A stretch of DNA of 64,000 bases. Source: Heterobilharzia americana (taxonomy: Eukaryota; Platyhelminthes; Trematoda; Strigeidida; Schistosomatidae). Below are positions 11,188 to 22,192 of the stretch, in pieces. The DNA lies in the NCBI GenBank assembly GCA_944470555.2, contig OX104134.1:75572678-75636677 (forward strand), written 5' to 3'. The number at the start of each line of letters is the position of its first letter. Position 1 is the stretch's first letter. The notes below the pieces were generated by a model. It was given only the letters and a program-made list of their open reading frames with translations, had not been told where the DNA came from and ran no database searches. Both the position numbers and the translations under genes were made by a program.

Positions 11188-14100
11188 ATTCTTATTGTTA
11201 TATTATTTGTCCGCTGGGTTCCTAATGGAACATAGGGCTTCAGTAGCACGTCTCTATCCCACTCTGTTCTCTACAATATTTTGGATCTGGCCTCACGACA
11301 GCCCACAAGCTCCCATTTCCTCCTCGCACAATCTCCTTCATGTCACCCTCACCTCGGACGCCCAACTCGTCGCTTCCCATCTGGCTTCCACTCCAGGGCA
11401 TGCTCTGGTGCGTGGTGTACCTAGTCGGCCTTCTCAGTGTATGTCCGATACATCTCCACCTCCTCCCAATGCATATTTGTTCAGCGATAGGCTTTTTGGC
11501 TGGTTCGTTGCCTGCCAGCCAGCCAGCCAGCCAGAGTTCCTTGTTGATTATTACTTCTGGTCATCTGATCCTCAGTAACGACCCAGCGTAGGCAGTTGTT
11601 GATGAATGGTTGTAGTTTGTTGGAAATGCTTTTCGTAACACTTCAACACTCTGAACCATACAGGAGCACTGACTTGACCTTGGTGTTGGAAATCCGAATC
11701 TTGTTCCACATGCTGAGTGCAGAAGATCTCCACACTGGTTTCAGGCTAGTGAACGCCTGTCTTGCTTTTCCGGTCCTGGCTGGCTTTGACATCCTCGTCT
11801 GTGCCACCACAGCCTGTAGTTGAAACAGTGCTGCCTAGATAAGTGTAAGTGAAAGAGGCTAATTCCTTTAAGTTTCTCCCGTTGATTGTGATCGGAGCTT
11901 GTTGTTTCTGTTGGTGTTGGTTATCTTCATCACCTCTGTCTTCTCTATATTCACTTGAAGACCCGTCTTCCCTGTCCCGCCTCTTCTGTCAACTCGTTAA
12001 CTTTCGTCCGTAGATCTTCACGTTTGTGCGACACCAGACACAAGTCATCGTTGGCGAAATCCAAGTCTTCGAGGCTCTTTTCTGCCCTCCAGCGTATCCC
12101 CCTCTTCTCATACCTCCTCACTGTTTGTTGCATGATCCAGTCCAGTCGACCACAATCAGGTATATCATGGGTGATAGTAGACAGCCTGGTTTCACTCCTG
12201 TCTTCACTTCACTTCAAAAGCATCACTGAGCTTCCCATTGTCAATTACTTGGCATGCGGCGTCGTCATATAGTTGCTGAATGAGATTGATAAAGGTTTGC
12301 GGTATTCCATGGTGTTGAAGCAACTGCCAAATTACTTCTCGGTCGACGCTGTCAAAGGCCTTCTCAAAGTCGATGAAGTTGAGGTAGAGAGTTGACTGCC
12401 ATTCTATACTCTGTTCTATGATGATGCATAGTGTAGCGTTGCAATTTGATCCGCACATGATTTGTACTTCCTGAATCCAGCCAGCCAGCCAGCCTGTTCC
12501 AGTAGTAGTTTTGAATCCAGTGCATCCTCTAGTCTCTCTAGGATGATGCCGCTTAATATTCTGCTTGAAATGGACAGGAACAGGAGCATGATCCCGCGTC
12601 AGTTCTTACAAATACCTAGGTCACCCTTCTTTGAAAGTTTGACAAGGTAACCCTTCTTCCAATCGCCAGGTACCTTCCCTTCCTTCCACACCTTCTGCAG
12701 TAGTGGTGTGTCCGCTGTTGTTGTCTCTGTGTCTGCTATCAGTGCTTCTGGCGGGATTCCATCTGGTCCTGCTGCTTTCCCGCATTTCAGGACTTCACTT
12801 CTGCTTTTGTTGGAGGGTTTGTGTTCACTTGTAGTTCTGCTGCTTCGGGTGGTATTTCTGGAAGAAGTGCAGGTGGTGATCGATTCAAGAGCTTCTTGAA
12901 GTGGTCAACCCATCTTTTCCTTTGTTTCTCTTCTTCCGTAATTAAATTGCCTCCATCATCTCTTATTAGTTTCATCTTTGTTGATCTCTTTCTAGACAGA
13001 AAGTAACCTGGTTATTTGACACAATGTTGTCAGGTCCTACCTACCTGAAGCCTGTTCTGCTTCACTTGCTAATGTGTCGTAGAAGTGTCTTTTGTCTTTC
13101 CACGCACTCCTCTTCACTTCTTTGTCCAAAAAAGTGTTTTATACATTGTACTCAGTTCCTCTTCTCGTCGTTCACCCTTGCACTGCACTGGTTTATCTTC
13201 TGCTTGACCATCCTCCTCTCCCTCCTCTATCAGCTTCCATGTGTCCATCGAGATCTATTCCTTATCTCCTTTCTTCTTCCTTCCTAATACGGTTATGCAG
13301 GTTTCTTTCCACATAGCTTCCAAAGACTTCCAGTGTTCATCCACACAGGTTTCTTCAGAGATGTTCTTCGATATCTCCAATTTTGTCTTGAAAAATGGCT
13401 GCCGTAAAGATGTCCTTGGGAGTTTCGTCCTTCAGTTCAGTTTCTGTTCTGGGTGTTGAACTTGAACTGTGATCTATCACCAGCTTCCTTGAGGGCTTTC
13501 AACTTGATTTGGAAAAAAGGTTCCTTGCACTAGATAGTGGTCTGAACCTACATCTGCTCCTCTTCTAAAAATGACCTTGTGTCAAGTAGGCTGCGTCTCC
13601 ACTCTCCTCACATTGAGATCAAGTCGATCTGATTTTTAGTGTAGTGTGTCCGTCTGGTGAAATCAAAAACATGTCGCTTTGTGCTGGAATACAGTGCCTT
13701 CAATCAGCAAATCGTTGAATGCACAGAATTCTGCATTTCACCTAGTGCTTCTCGACCCGTGGTTAGATCCCTTCCTGTGTTTTCCGCTCCCAGTTTGGCA
13801 TTCATGTAAAAACGCCCATTAGGATTTTGATATCGCCAACTAGAGGCTTGTTCGGTGTTGATTGCAGTTGTCTGTAGAATTCCTCCTTATTTTCTTGCTC
13901 TGCATTATTTGTATGTGCGTGGCATTGTATGATTGTGGTTTTCCTTCCTTTTGAGATGAATCTTGCTGTCACGATCCAAATGCAGGCGGAGATTGGTTCC
14001 CCCTACACGAGAGCCTTCGATGCTGTTGGGGACATAATGATAGCCACTCCATAACTCAGTGCGCTTGTGGTTGTCGTCTGGGTGACAATATCGGAGTAGA

Positions 14101-14540
14101 TTATTGACTCTGCAGTTGACAGTTTGGAGAGTCCACTTCCATTCCATTTGCAAATTCAACGCAAATTCCTAGCACTTCCATGCTATACCTTCTCATCTCT
14201 TTTGCAATGTGAGCAGCCTTAGCAGCCAGCTTCAAACATTGTGCGGACATTCCATGTCCCCATGCTTACTTTTGCTTTGACCGAAAGAGAGACGACACAT
14301 CGGGTAATTGGCTTCCCGAAGGCTTCCACCAACTGGCGTCATTTCGTCTCTCTGATTCTAGTGAGGAATAAGTTAAATTTTTTTTCATTTTTATTTCCTT
14401 TGTGCTTTGAAGTTTGTTTAGTGGTTAGATTGGTTTTGCGGGGTAGGGTTGCTATCCCTATGCCCAACCTTCCCTCTTTACCCGGGCTTAGGACTGACTG
14501 GCTAGTAACTAGTTTACTGGTTAACCAGGGGAGGCTGTGG
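11188..14540 (-). mobile_element. RTE-type non-LTR retrotransposon, copy 1, broken
   Basis: The element reads right to left. Its 5' end lies near 14540 and its AT-rich tail (AAATAATATAAC on its own strand) near 11188. An APE-like endonuclease begins near 14265 with GTWNVRTMFEAG and then shifts frame to KEMRRYSMEVLGIC. The reverse transcriptase core (FIDFEKAFDSVDREV, then LLQHHGIPQTF) is at 12204-12458. The active-site box reads FANDD where RTE enzymes have FADD. The coding frame is broken many times. The bases ACGGCC at 11182-11187 and 14541-14546 may be a target duplication. It is closely related to the plus-strand copy at 53.5 kb. RTE class by endonuclease and RT motifs is secure; the link to schistosome SR2 is likely. 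Confidence 0.82.
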
Positions 14541-15949
14541 ACGGCCTTTACTTTAGGATATCTTCGGCTGTGACAGTCATAAGCTACAGTCCCCCTTCAC
14601 GCTGTCACCATTATTTGGAACAGACATGGCGACTTCCAAATAGATCCTGTCGCGATAATAACCCCGGAAGCCATCTTATTATCCGGTTCGTCGAATTCTG
14701 GTGGCCAGTAGCGAATTTTACCGTTACACACAACCCCATACGGTCTGTCGCCACTAAGACGCCTCATGGCTGGATAAACCCTTCCCACCGTCTTTACAGT
14801 GATGTTAGGGTACTTACTGGTAGGACGATGAAACTACGATCTCTTCGTTGCTACCTTACCCAAGGGTCATGATCCCAGCAGAATCTTAGTTGTCGCCAAA
14901 TATTAGTGACATCGGGGCTAGTGTAGGTGGTGTACGTCTATTCAGGGACGACAAGGAACACTTGAAGTGGGACTGGGAGAAACATCTTTGCGTGCATCTC
15001 GAAAGTGGGCGAGCCACTGAAACTGTACTGTCGGAGCTCCTGAGCTGAGACTGGTTCCACACAACGGCAAGACACACCAAGCACCTGGTACGGAGGGTCT
15101 GCCGAAACACTACTAGCAGCGTAGAACAGAATCAGCAAGTGCTCCATGTGATATATCTTCAGTGAAGACTACGGGGTGTGAACCGGTCTTCACAGCGGGG
15201 AATTTGAATTCCTTAACTCTCAGCCCTTGGGAAGGCAGGGCAGCCTGAAGCCCGGAACTCCACTGAAACCTATGCAATACCGCCAGAAAGGCTGGGATAC
15301 ATGGAAACATTAGTGATAGCACCCATCTAGTGTTAGACAGAAAATCATCCAGACCGGGCCACCTTCTTACCTGTCAGCAGCTGTTAGCAGAAAACGATCA
15401 GGATAAAACCCCCAAAGCAGCGGCGACCACGGTACAGTAACGTTTGGTCTGTCACTCAGCGAACAGCCATCACGGAAGGGATCTCACCCTAGCCTTTGCC
15501 ATGGCAGGGCAAACCGCGTGGCGACAAACTAACATATGTCGAAAGCCCCAGCAATGGAGTACCCTATCGGTTGAACAACACTTGGAACTATCGAGGGGTA
15601 TCATTGTGAGGGCTGTCTCTAATAAATTCAGGTCAAGGGGGAGCGGTAGGTCGTCCCAGGTAAACCTCCTTACAAGCTTGAGGCGACCCCCAAGATCCTG
15701 TACCGATTCATGTGGGGGAGCAAAACAACTGGTCAGGAAGCTTGCGTAATGGAAGACAAGAACAGGGGGAGCCTCTGTGGACCGGAGACAGCGGAAAACT
15801 TTAGTGCCACCCTCGACACTACCAAAAGTCCCGTCATCCAGCCGAATTCATCAGTCACCTGAGTAATGTTCGGGCCTGCTTAACGTAGAAGACTTGCCTG
15901 GAAAAGGAGTAACTCCAGCTGTGGTCCTAGGAAAACCGTTGTAGGTTCA
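14541..15949. other. Unassigned part of the duplicated block
   Basis: Open frames on both strands (for example 14537-14872 plus, 15113-15322 minus, 15444-15749 plus) carry no motif I recognise. By position it may be the decayed 5' part of the CR1-like element that follows. The same sequence recurs at 25700-27108. Confidence 0.4.
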
Positions 15950-17330
15950 TGCAGGAAAATCATCAGGGTGCATTGACATTCGGCCACGTGCGTTGAGACA
16001 GCCTAGGGGTGTTGTTCGTGGCCCACCTAGTAATACACTCCCACATTCCTCAAACAAACACGCGTCCGCAAGAGTGGAAGCTTGCTATTCTCCCTCCCAC
16101 CTTCAAAGGAGGAGAAAGGCAGAACTCAAAATGCTGTGCTGACAAAAGTAGTGGAGGGCCCGCGGACGGCCATGTCAGGGAGTACTTGGACAAGAGGGGT
16201 GCACTAACTGACGCTCACCACAGTTTCCGAACGGGTATGTTCCATGCCCTTAAACCTCCTGGCAGCCGGTGATAGCTGGATGGCATGCCGAGACCCCCAA
16301 GTCCCTGTTTATATGATTTCGCCCAAGCCTCTGACACAGACATAAACGACATTCCGATTCACAAAATATCAAGGTTGGGTATCAACAGTCAAATCCTCTC
16401 CTAGCTGGAGGACTACTTAGACGGCAGGGAATTATGCACAAAAGTTAACAGGGTTCGCTCGACTAGGGGAACATCATTATCCAGTGTACCACAAGGAGCG
16501 ATCTTGGGTCCGTTGCTGTTCCCACGTTTTTCGAATGACCTCCCATTAAGTCTCAGTTCCCCGGTTCTCCTTTAAGCTGACGATGTCAGCTTACGGAGAG
16601 CTGTGAAGTCCAAAACAGAATCAAGTGAGCCATAAAGTGACCTCAAGCTGGTAGCAGAGTGGGTGAATGACAACAAATTAACATTTAATCCGGACCCCCG
16701 ACTCACAAGAAGTATTCCGTACGCAACATTTCCAGACGACCTCGGAGAAAGACCTGGGACTAATACTAACCGACAAGTTGGACACCTGCTTCAATAGTTG
16801 AGATGTCTCCAGAGCCCATGCAGCTCTGCGCTTCATGTGCAGACCACTAGGTGGCCTTATGCCGGAACTATTTTTGAAGGTCGGGAAGACCCATTTACAA
16901 CGTCGCTTGGAGGTCCACAATGTCACTGCATCATAGAACCTGGAAAAGGACTTGAACCTCCTAGAGAAGGTCCAGAGGTGAACAATGAAGGTTGTGGGAA
17001 TGCGGCAGGAAAACTATGAGGACGAGGTGAAAGACCTCGGCTTTACGTTTTCAGCTGCTGTAGGTTGCTTTGTGCGTTCGAACTGTTCGTCTCTGCAGGA
17101 CTGCGTTGCCTGTCTAAATTGCTATTGCTTCGTCCGTCGACAACGCCAAGAATAGTTTGGAGAGCTAAGCAACTGCGCACGGCCTGCGCTCATACAGCCG
17201 GGATACGGACTAAGTTAACACAACCAGCTAATTCCGCAGAAATCAGCATGGTCTATCCCATACCGAATCTTTTGCGCCACAGCCATGACAGCGAACTTGC
17301 CTGTTGGATTTCCCACCTTCAATTACCATG
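15950..17330 (+). pseudogene. CR1-like non-LTR reverse transcriptase remnant (i), unit A
   Basis: Several frames together give a CR1/Jockey-type RT. IRPRALRQPRGVVRGP leads in, then EWKLAILPPTFKGGERQ near 16075. YDFAQASDTDINDIP and LSSVPQGAILGPLLF lie near 16310-16525, and ADDVSLRRAVKS near 16577 is the active-site box. The 3' part has TSEKDLGLILTDKLD, NLLEKVQR and a basic segment, as in CR1 elements. Stops interrupt it at about 16402 and 16575 and elsewhere. Confidence 0.75.
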
Positions 17331-18689
17331 ACCCCGCCAATAACATAACTTTTCCTATTCCTATGACCTCCCAATAATCTTACTTGTGTCTTCTCCTCCC
17401 TCTGACTCTGTGATCTCGCCGAACTTATTAAGGCCCTCCTTAACAGTTATCATCCCTGAGTTCACCTAGGATTATACTTTCTTTTCGTTCTGCTTCTTTT
17501 CACCTTGTTTTTAACGCAATTCCTCTCCGTTGATTTCGCCGGACATCTTCTAATCACCTCAATCTTGTTTTTACTGCCATTCTGAACAACTGCCTAGTGA
17601 TGCGACATTTGAGGAACCCATCTGCACCACAGATCATGGATGGCTCATACAATCCCGACAAATCCAATCAACACCCAACTGCTCGTCGAGAACACCAGAA
17701 CCTCAGCGGATGAGTGGGTAGACCCCCCTTATTGGAATCCACCAGAAACCTGGAACTGTTCCATATGACCTGTAAGCGAACGCAAAGAAAACAACTAGTT
17801 TACAACAGCTCGTAAAAAGATATTGGACTGAACCTGTGGAATTCTCTTCTGAAGCACACAGAACATAAACGCTTTGTTGATGGTTTAAAATCCAGGTTGA
17901 ATTTCAACGATCTGCATTAATAATCACCATACTTTCCTTTATCGTGCATACTGTGCAATGGTAACTGTAATAAAGTCGAATCTTTGCGTCATTTGTGACC
18001 GAAGGGGCTGTAGACTAGCGTGGTGATTTTCCAATCAGCTGGTGCCATAAAAGTAGAGATAGGTTGGAGATTAGTGAAAACGAATAGTTTTCGTCTCTGT
18101 TTATGAGAAAGTGACAAATCCTGTACAAGCTGTTAGTTTCCTTCGGCATTTAATGACGACTTCATTAGGTAAACAATTCAACTCACTGTATCATTTGATG
18201 CACGCTTTCCACCCCTGCAGGAGTGGCATGCGATGTTCGTAAACTTCCATTCTTCACAAGTTGTCCGAATTCAGCTACGAGATTTACTGATGCAACAATC
18301 GATCTGAAGAACATTTTGATACTTTTTTTACTAATGCTGACTGTTATACACACGCGTCTTTATAGCTTGAGAACTAATCCTATAGTGTAGCAAGGTCAGA
18401 AACTAGCGCCTTGGCCTTTCTGAGGGCCATATAAAGCTGGTCAATCAGAACAATGACAGTTAACGCTTTATCTCAGTCGCGCGAAATTTGCCATTGATAT
18501 TGAAAGTCGCGGTCGGTGACTGTCACTCTTTATGACCTTGGTGGGGAAACGATATTCGTTTGTTTTTTCGTTGTGGTTCTGTGAGTTGTTGCTGGTCATC
18601 TGAACATCTCAGAAGCATGACTTTTTGGGCCGTTTCTGTGTCATGATTCTGCCTGAAATATACTTACGAATAAAAAGCATAATCCGTGC
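17331..18689. other. No gene recognised in duplicated block
   Basis: Pyrimidine-rich sequence to 17.6 kb, then AT-rich sequence with no motif on either strand. The same text is repeated at 28490-29848. Confidence 0.4.
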
Positions 18690-18960
18690 GTAGACAAACT
18701 GCTCATGTGATTTTCCTGGATTTTGCTAAGACCTTCAACAGTTGTGCGCTATTCTCATACACAAAGTAGCAAGCTTAGGTGTCAGAGGTCACGTGCTCTC
18801 CTGGCTGGAGGCTTATTTCGCCTCAGAGAATTCTGCACAAAAGTTAGCAGGGTTTTGCTCGGCTGGGATTTACCTAGGACAAAATGAATTCCCAAATTTT
18901 AACCGCCACTTATTACAGTCTCTTAAATGTGCACAGGTTAACAACCACAAGAAGTAGTGA
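18690..18960 (+). pseudogene. CR1-like RT fragment (ii), unit A
   Basis: Short piece with the RT block IHKVASLGVRGHVLSWLEAY and LAGFCSAG. These match the segment after the first catalytic Asp of CR1-type enzymes. It is truncated on both sides. Confidence 0.65.
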
Positions 18961-19129
18961 TCCATGTATTCTAGACGTGGGAACCAGTTAGGTGAAAAGC
19001 CCTTATATTTCGTCAAATACATTCGAACAGTTGTTCTATTACCACATGAGGAGACGAAAGATCGGATTTACCCAAAGCTGATAGTTTATGTAATTATTTT
19101 AGCCTAGTGTTTTCTGGTGACTATTCTGA

Positions 19130-20640
19130 TGTCATTCTGGACACTGATGGAGATTCTAGTGTTCATCTAATGGGAACTATTGAAATTGCAAAGGAGACAG
19201 TTCTCTGACTGCTCCAAAACTTGGAGCATGAAAAGTCACCCCGGCCTGGACGGATTGCATCCTAGGATTCTGCTACTGTTTGTCTATACTGGAGACACCC
19301 TTGACTATGTTATTCAGCATATCCTTAACTCAGGCAGGATATTGTAATAAGCTATGTTTACTGGCGGTGATAGACAGCTGGTTACCAGTTACCATGCTGT
19401 TAGTCACACTAGTGTGGTTAAAATGATGCTGAAGGCAATATGTGATGAGATGCCCATGCATTTAAAAACATAACCTACCGACGCAGGGTTGAGTAGTTTT
19501 TCTCTATTAACCAACTCTTGATTAGGGAGTATTGGGTTAAGGCTAGGTACGACAAAATCCCTGTGGATTTTGTGTCAGTTGACTTAAGCAAACCTTTTGG
19601 AAAAGTGTTACACAGAGTTGTTAATGAAACGTCACATTTGGCATTTACCATGTGGTTGACGCCTGGATCAAGGAATACTTACACGACAGAAGGCCAAGAG
19701 TAAGAGTCAGTGGAATGCTCTGAGTGCAATCTATCACTAGTGGTGTTCATCAGGGCACTATCATTGTACTAATGCTCTTCCTTCTTCGCATGAAGGAAAT
19801 ACTAATGACTCTCGGGTCATCATCATTGCTATTTGCTGATGACGTCAAGATATGGAGAACCATCCCTAATGATGATAGTCTTGCGCTCCAGGCTGTTATT
19901 GATGAACTAATGAAGTGATCTATGCGATGGAGCCTGGAGATCAATTCCAACAAAAGCACGGTAATGTTCAGTGTGCATGACTGTTCTGGTGGCTAACGAA
20001 CGAATAGACAACTAATACCTGGGGTTTTGGAACAGATAAACTTAGGGGTTGTCGTAAGTCACAACTTAAAGTCAACTGCTAATTGTAGTGCTTCTACAGA
20101 GAAAACTTTCCTCATATTTTGGTTCCCTCGTAGAGCATTCAAGTGCTTTGATCGAATGTTCAGTGCGTTATACCCCACTTTGTAAGGCCGCACATAGATC
20201 ACTGTATCCAGGCGGCTAGTCCATGTTTCAAGAATAAGGCTGATACACTAGAGCGGATCCAAAGGGATGCCACTAAGTTAGTGACAAGTCTTGCCCGCAT
20301 TCCTTACGAAAAGCGATTAGCATGGCTAAACCTTTTCCCCTTTACCTTATCTCAGGAAAAGAGGTGACCTGATTTTAGCCTTTCTCGTTCTGGATAATGA
20401 CAGTATTGATCTGTTCAGTTTCCTTACTCCTTTGAGGTCCAAAAGCCGCGGTCGAATCATACTTGGGTAGAGTACAGGTTCTTCTATGGAGTGGTCAGTG
20501 ACTGGAACTCGTTACCGAAACAAGTAGTAGCATTCAAGGAAAAGCTGGACCGTCATAGAGATGCATGGATTATCGCATACCTATAGTCTACTGTCCTTTT
20601 CACTGAAGACTGTTACTAGAAGTGATATGTTTAAGTTGAA
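19130..20640 (+). pseudogene. CR1-like RT remnant (iii), unit A
   Basis: Visible blocks in order: VDFVSVDLSKPFGKVLHRVV (first catalytic Asp region) at about 19557-19620; SGVHQGTIIVLMLFLL at about 19736; LLFADDVKIWRTIPNDD at about 19830 (intact F-A-D-D); WSLEINSNKSTVM near 19930; and the C-terminal RKRGDLILAFLVLDND near 20355. It is broken by stops between blocks. The active-site box is intact here, unlike in the RTE copies. Confidence 0.75.
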
Positions 20641-21039
20641 GCATTCGTAAGACTTAATGATAAAAGTTGTATTGAGTATGAAAGTCGACTAGTGTACGCT
20701 TGTGCCGACCGCACCAAATGGCTTCATGCCTATATGAGACTTAGGATCAAGAGATACGATTGTGTACCCACTCTACATATCAGAGCGTGGATGTAACAGT
20801 GGTTTCGAACACGGTTAAACAAAGCTGGGAAACTACCGTTTTAATTCAGCAAATTTTTTTCGTACACGCTAACATCCAGATACTAAGTGCCACGACGTCT
20901 GAAACATTTCAAATGACACCTGTTTTGATGGATTGGAAGACAAAATTGAGACTACTCAATAACTTGAGGGTGGCAAGTCACCGAATCTTAACAAAGTACA
21001 CTGACTGTCGTCAGCTTTGGCTGAAATAACTTACGGGCA

Positions 21040-22190
21040 GCTTACAGAGATATTTAATATGCCTTTGAGTCAGCCTCCATTACCCAATGAGAGGAGAAAT
21101 ACTGTGTTTAATATCATTCTGTAAGCATAGAAATAGGCAGCTAGTTACTAACCATTACCAAGTAAGCCTAGCTTATATAGTTGTAAGAGTCTTGGAAAGA
21201 ATACTCAGGGATAAAACACTAAGTTGTGTGGAAACGCGGTCTATTGTCGTATGACCAGCACGGTTTCTGTCCCAGACGCTCGTATCCGATGAATTAATTT
21301 TCACCCTAAGAAAAATGAATGGAATTTAGAGATAGTTAATTTCTTGTTGAAAAGGTGTTTATTGACTCCATATGGCAGTTGATAAGGTGTTTCAGTTCGG
21401 TTAGCTCAAGGAACTCTTTAGTTTCGATATAGATGTCAACATGCAAGTGTTTTTTAGATTACTTGCAAGACAGAACGTAAAGAGTAAGAGTAATAGAAAT
21501 ATCCTGTTTATAAAAGCTGGTCATCACTGGGGTTTCTATTAGAGTAATATACTAGGACTTCTTTTATTCCTTCTTATTATTGAACTGGGGAAGATGCTTA
21601 AGTGATCAGTTTTGCCATTTGTAGATAATTTTAGTTTCTGAAGAGTTATTCGCGATACTGAAGATAAGTTGACAGTTCAGACTATTGTGAGCTAACTGAA
21701 CATTCCAAACACTGGAGTCTGGAAATCAACAACAGGAGTACTGTAATGTACATTGACCAACAGCTTGACTGTCGCTACTCATTGGACAGAACAACATCGC
21801 CTTGCACTAGAAGATAAAAGGATTTAGGAGATATTTCTAGCCGTAATTTAAAACAACAGGGTATTGTAACACTTTTGCAGGTAAAGCATTCCGTGTACTT
21901 TGGCCTCTTCTCAAACCATTTAAGTGCTCTGATGAGGGTTAAAACTACTAAATGTCACTCTCGAAAGACTTCATTTTGAATCCTACTTACAGGTGACTTT
22001 AAGAAGGAAGTAAATACCACAGAACGGTTAAAAATGTACATTGGCAAAATTAGCCTATCTTTCTTATGCAAGAAGTAGGAATGTTTATGCCTTTTCCTAT
22101 CATCCCATCGTAGGAAAAAGGGTGATATTATTTTGGTGTGTCGTGTCTTGAATAATGATTTGGGCATTGATCTTTCTGATCTCTTCACTT
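21040..22190 (+). pseudogene. CR1-like RT remnant (iv), unit A
   Basis: The most decayed of the set. RVLERILRDKTLS lies near 21186, a degenerate block with VDKVFQFG near 21372, and KGDIILVCRVLNNDLGID near 22120 in the C-terminal part. Its 3' end abuts the tail of the RTE element that follows in opposite orientation. Confidence 0.6.
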
Positions 22191-22192
22191 CT

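Noticed and set aside
11513..11534. (CCAG)n run and similar runs in the RTE copies, considered as a CRISPR or satellite array
   Set aside because: It is a short tetranucleotide run without spacers. The same run occurs in copies 4 and 5 as part of the element.
14241..14573. 110-codon plus-strand frame repeated at 25400 and (shorter) 36567
   Set aside because: Antisense to the 5' region of the minus-strand RTE copies. It is repeated only because the element is repeated.
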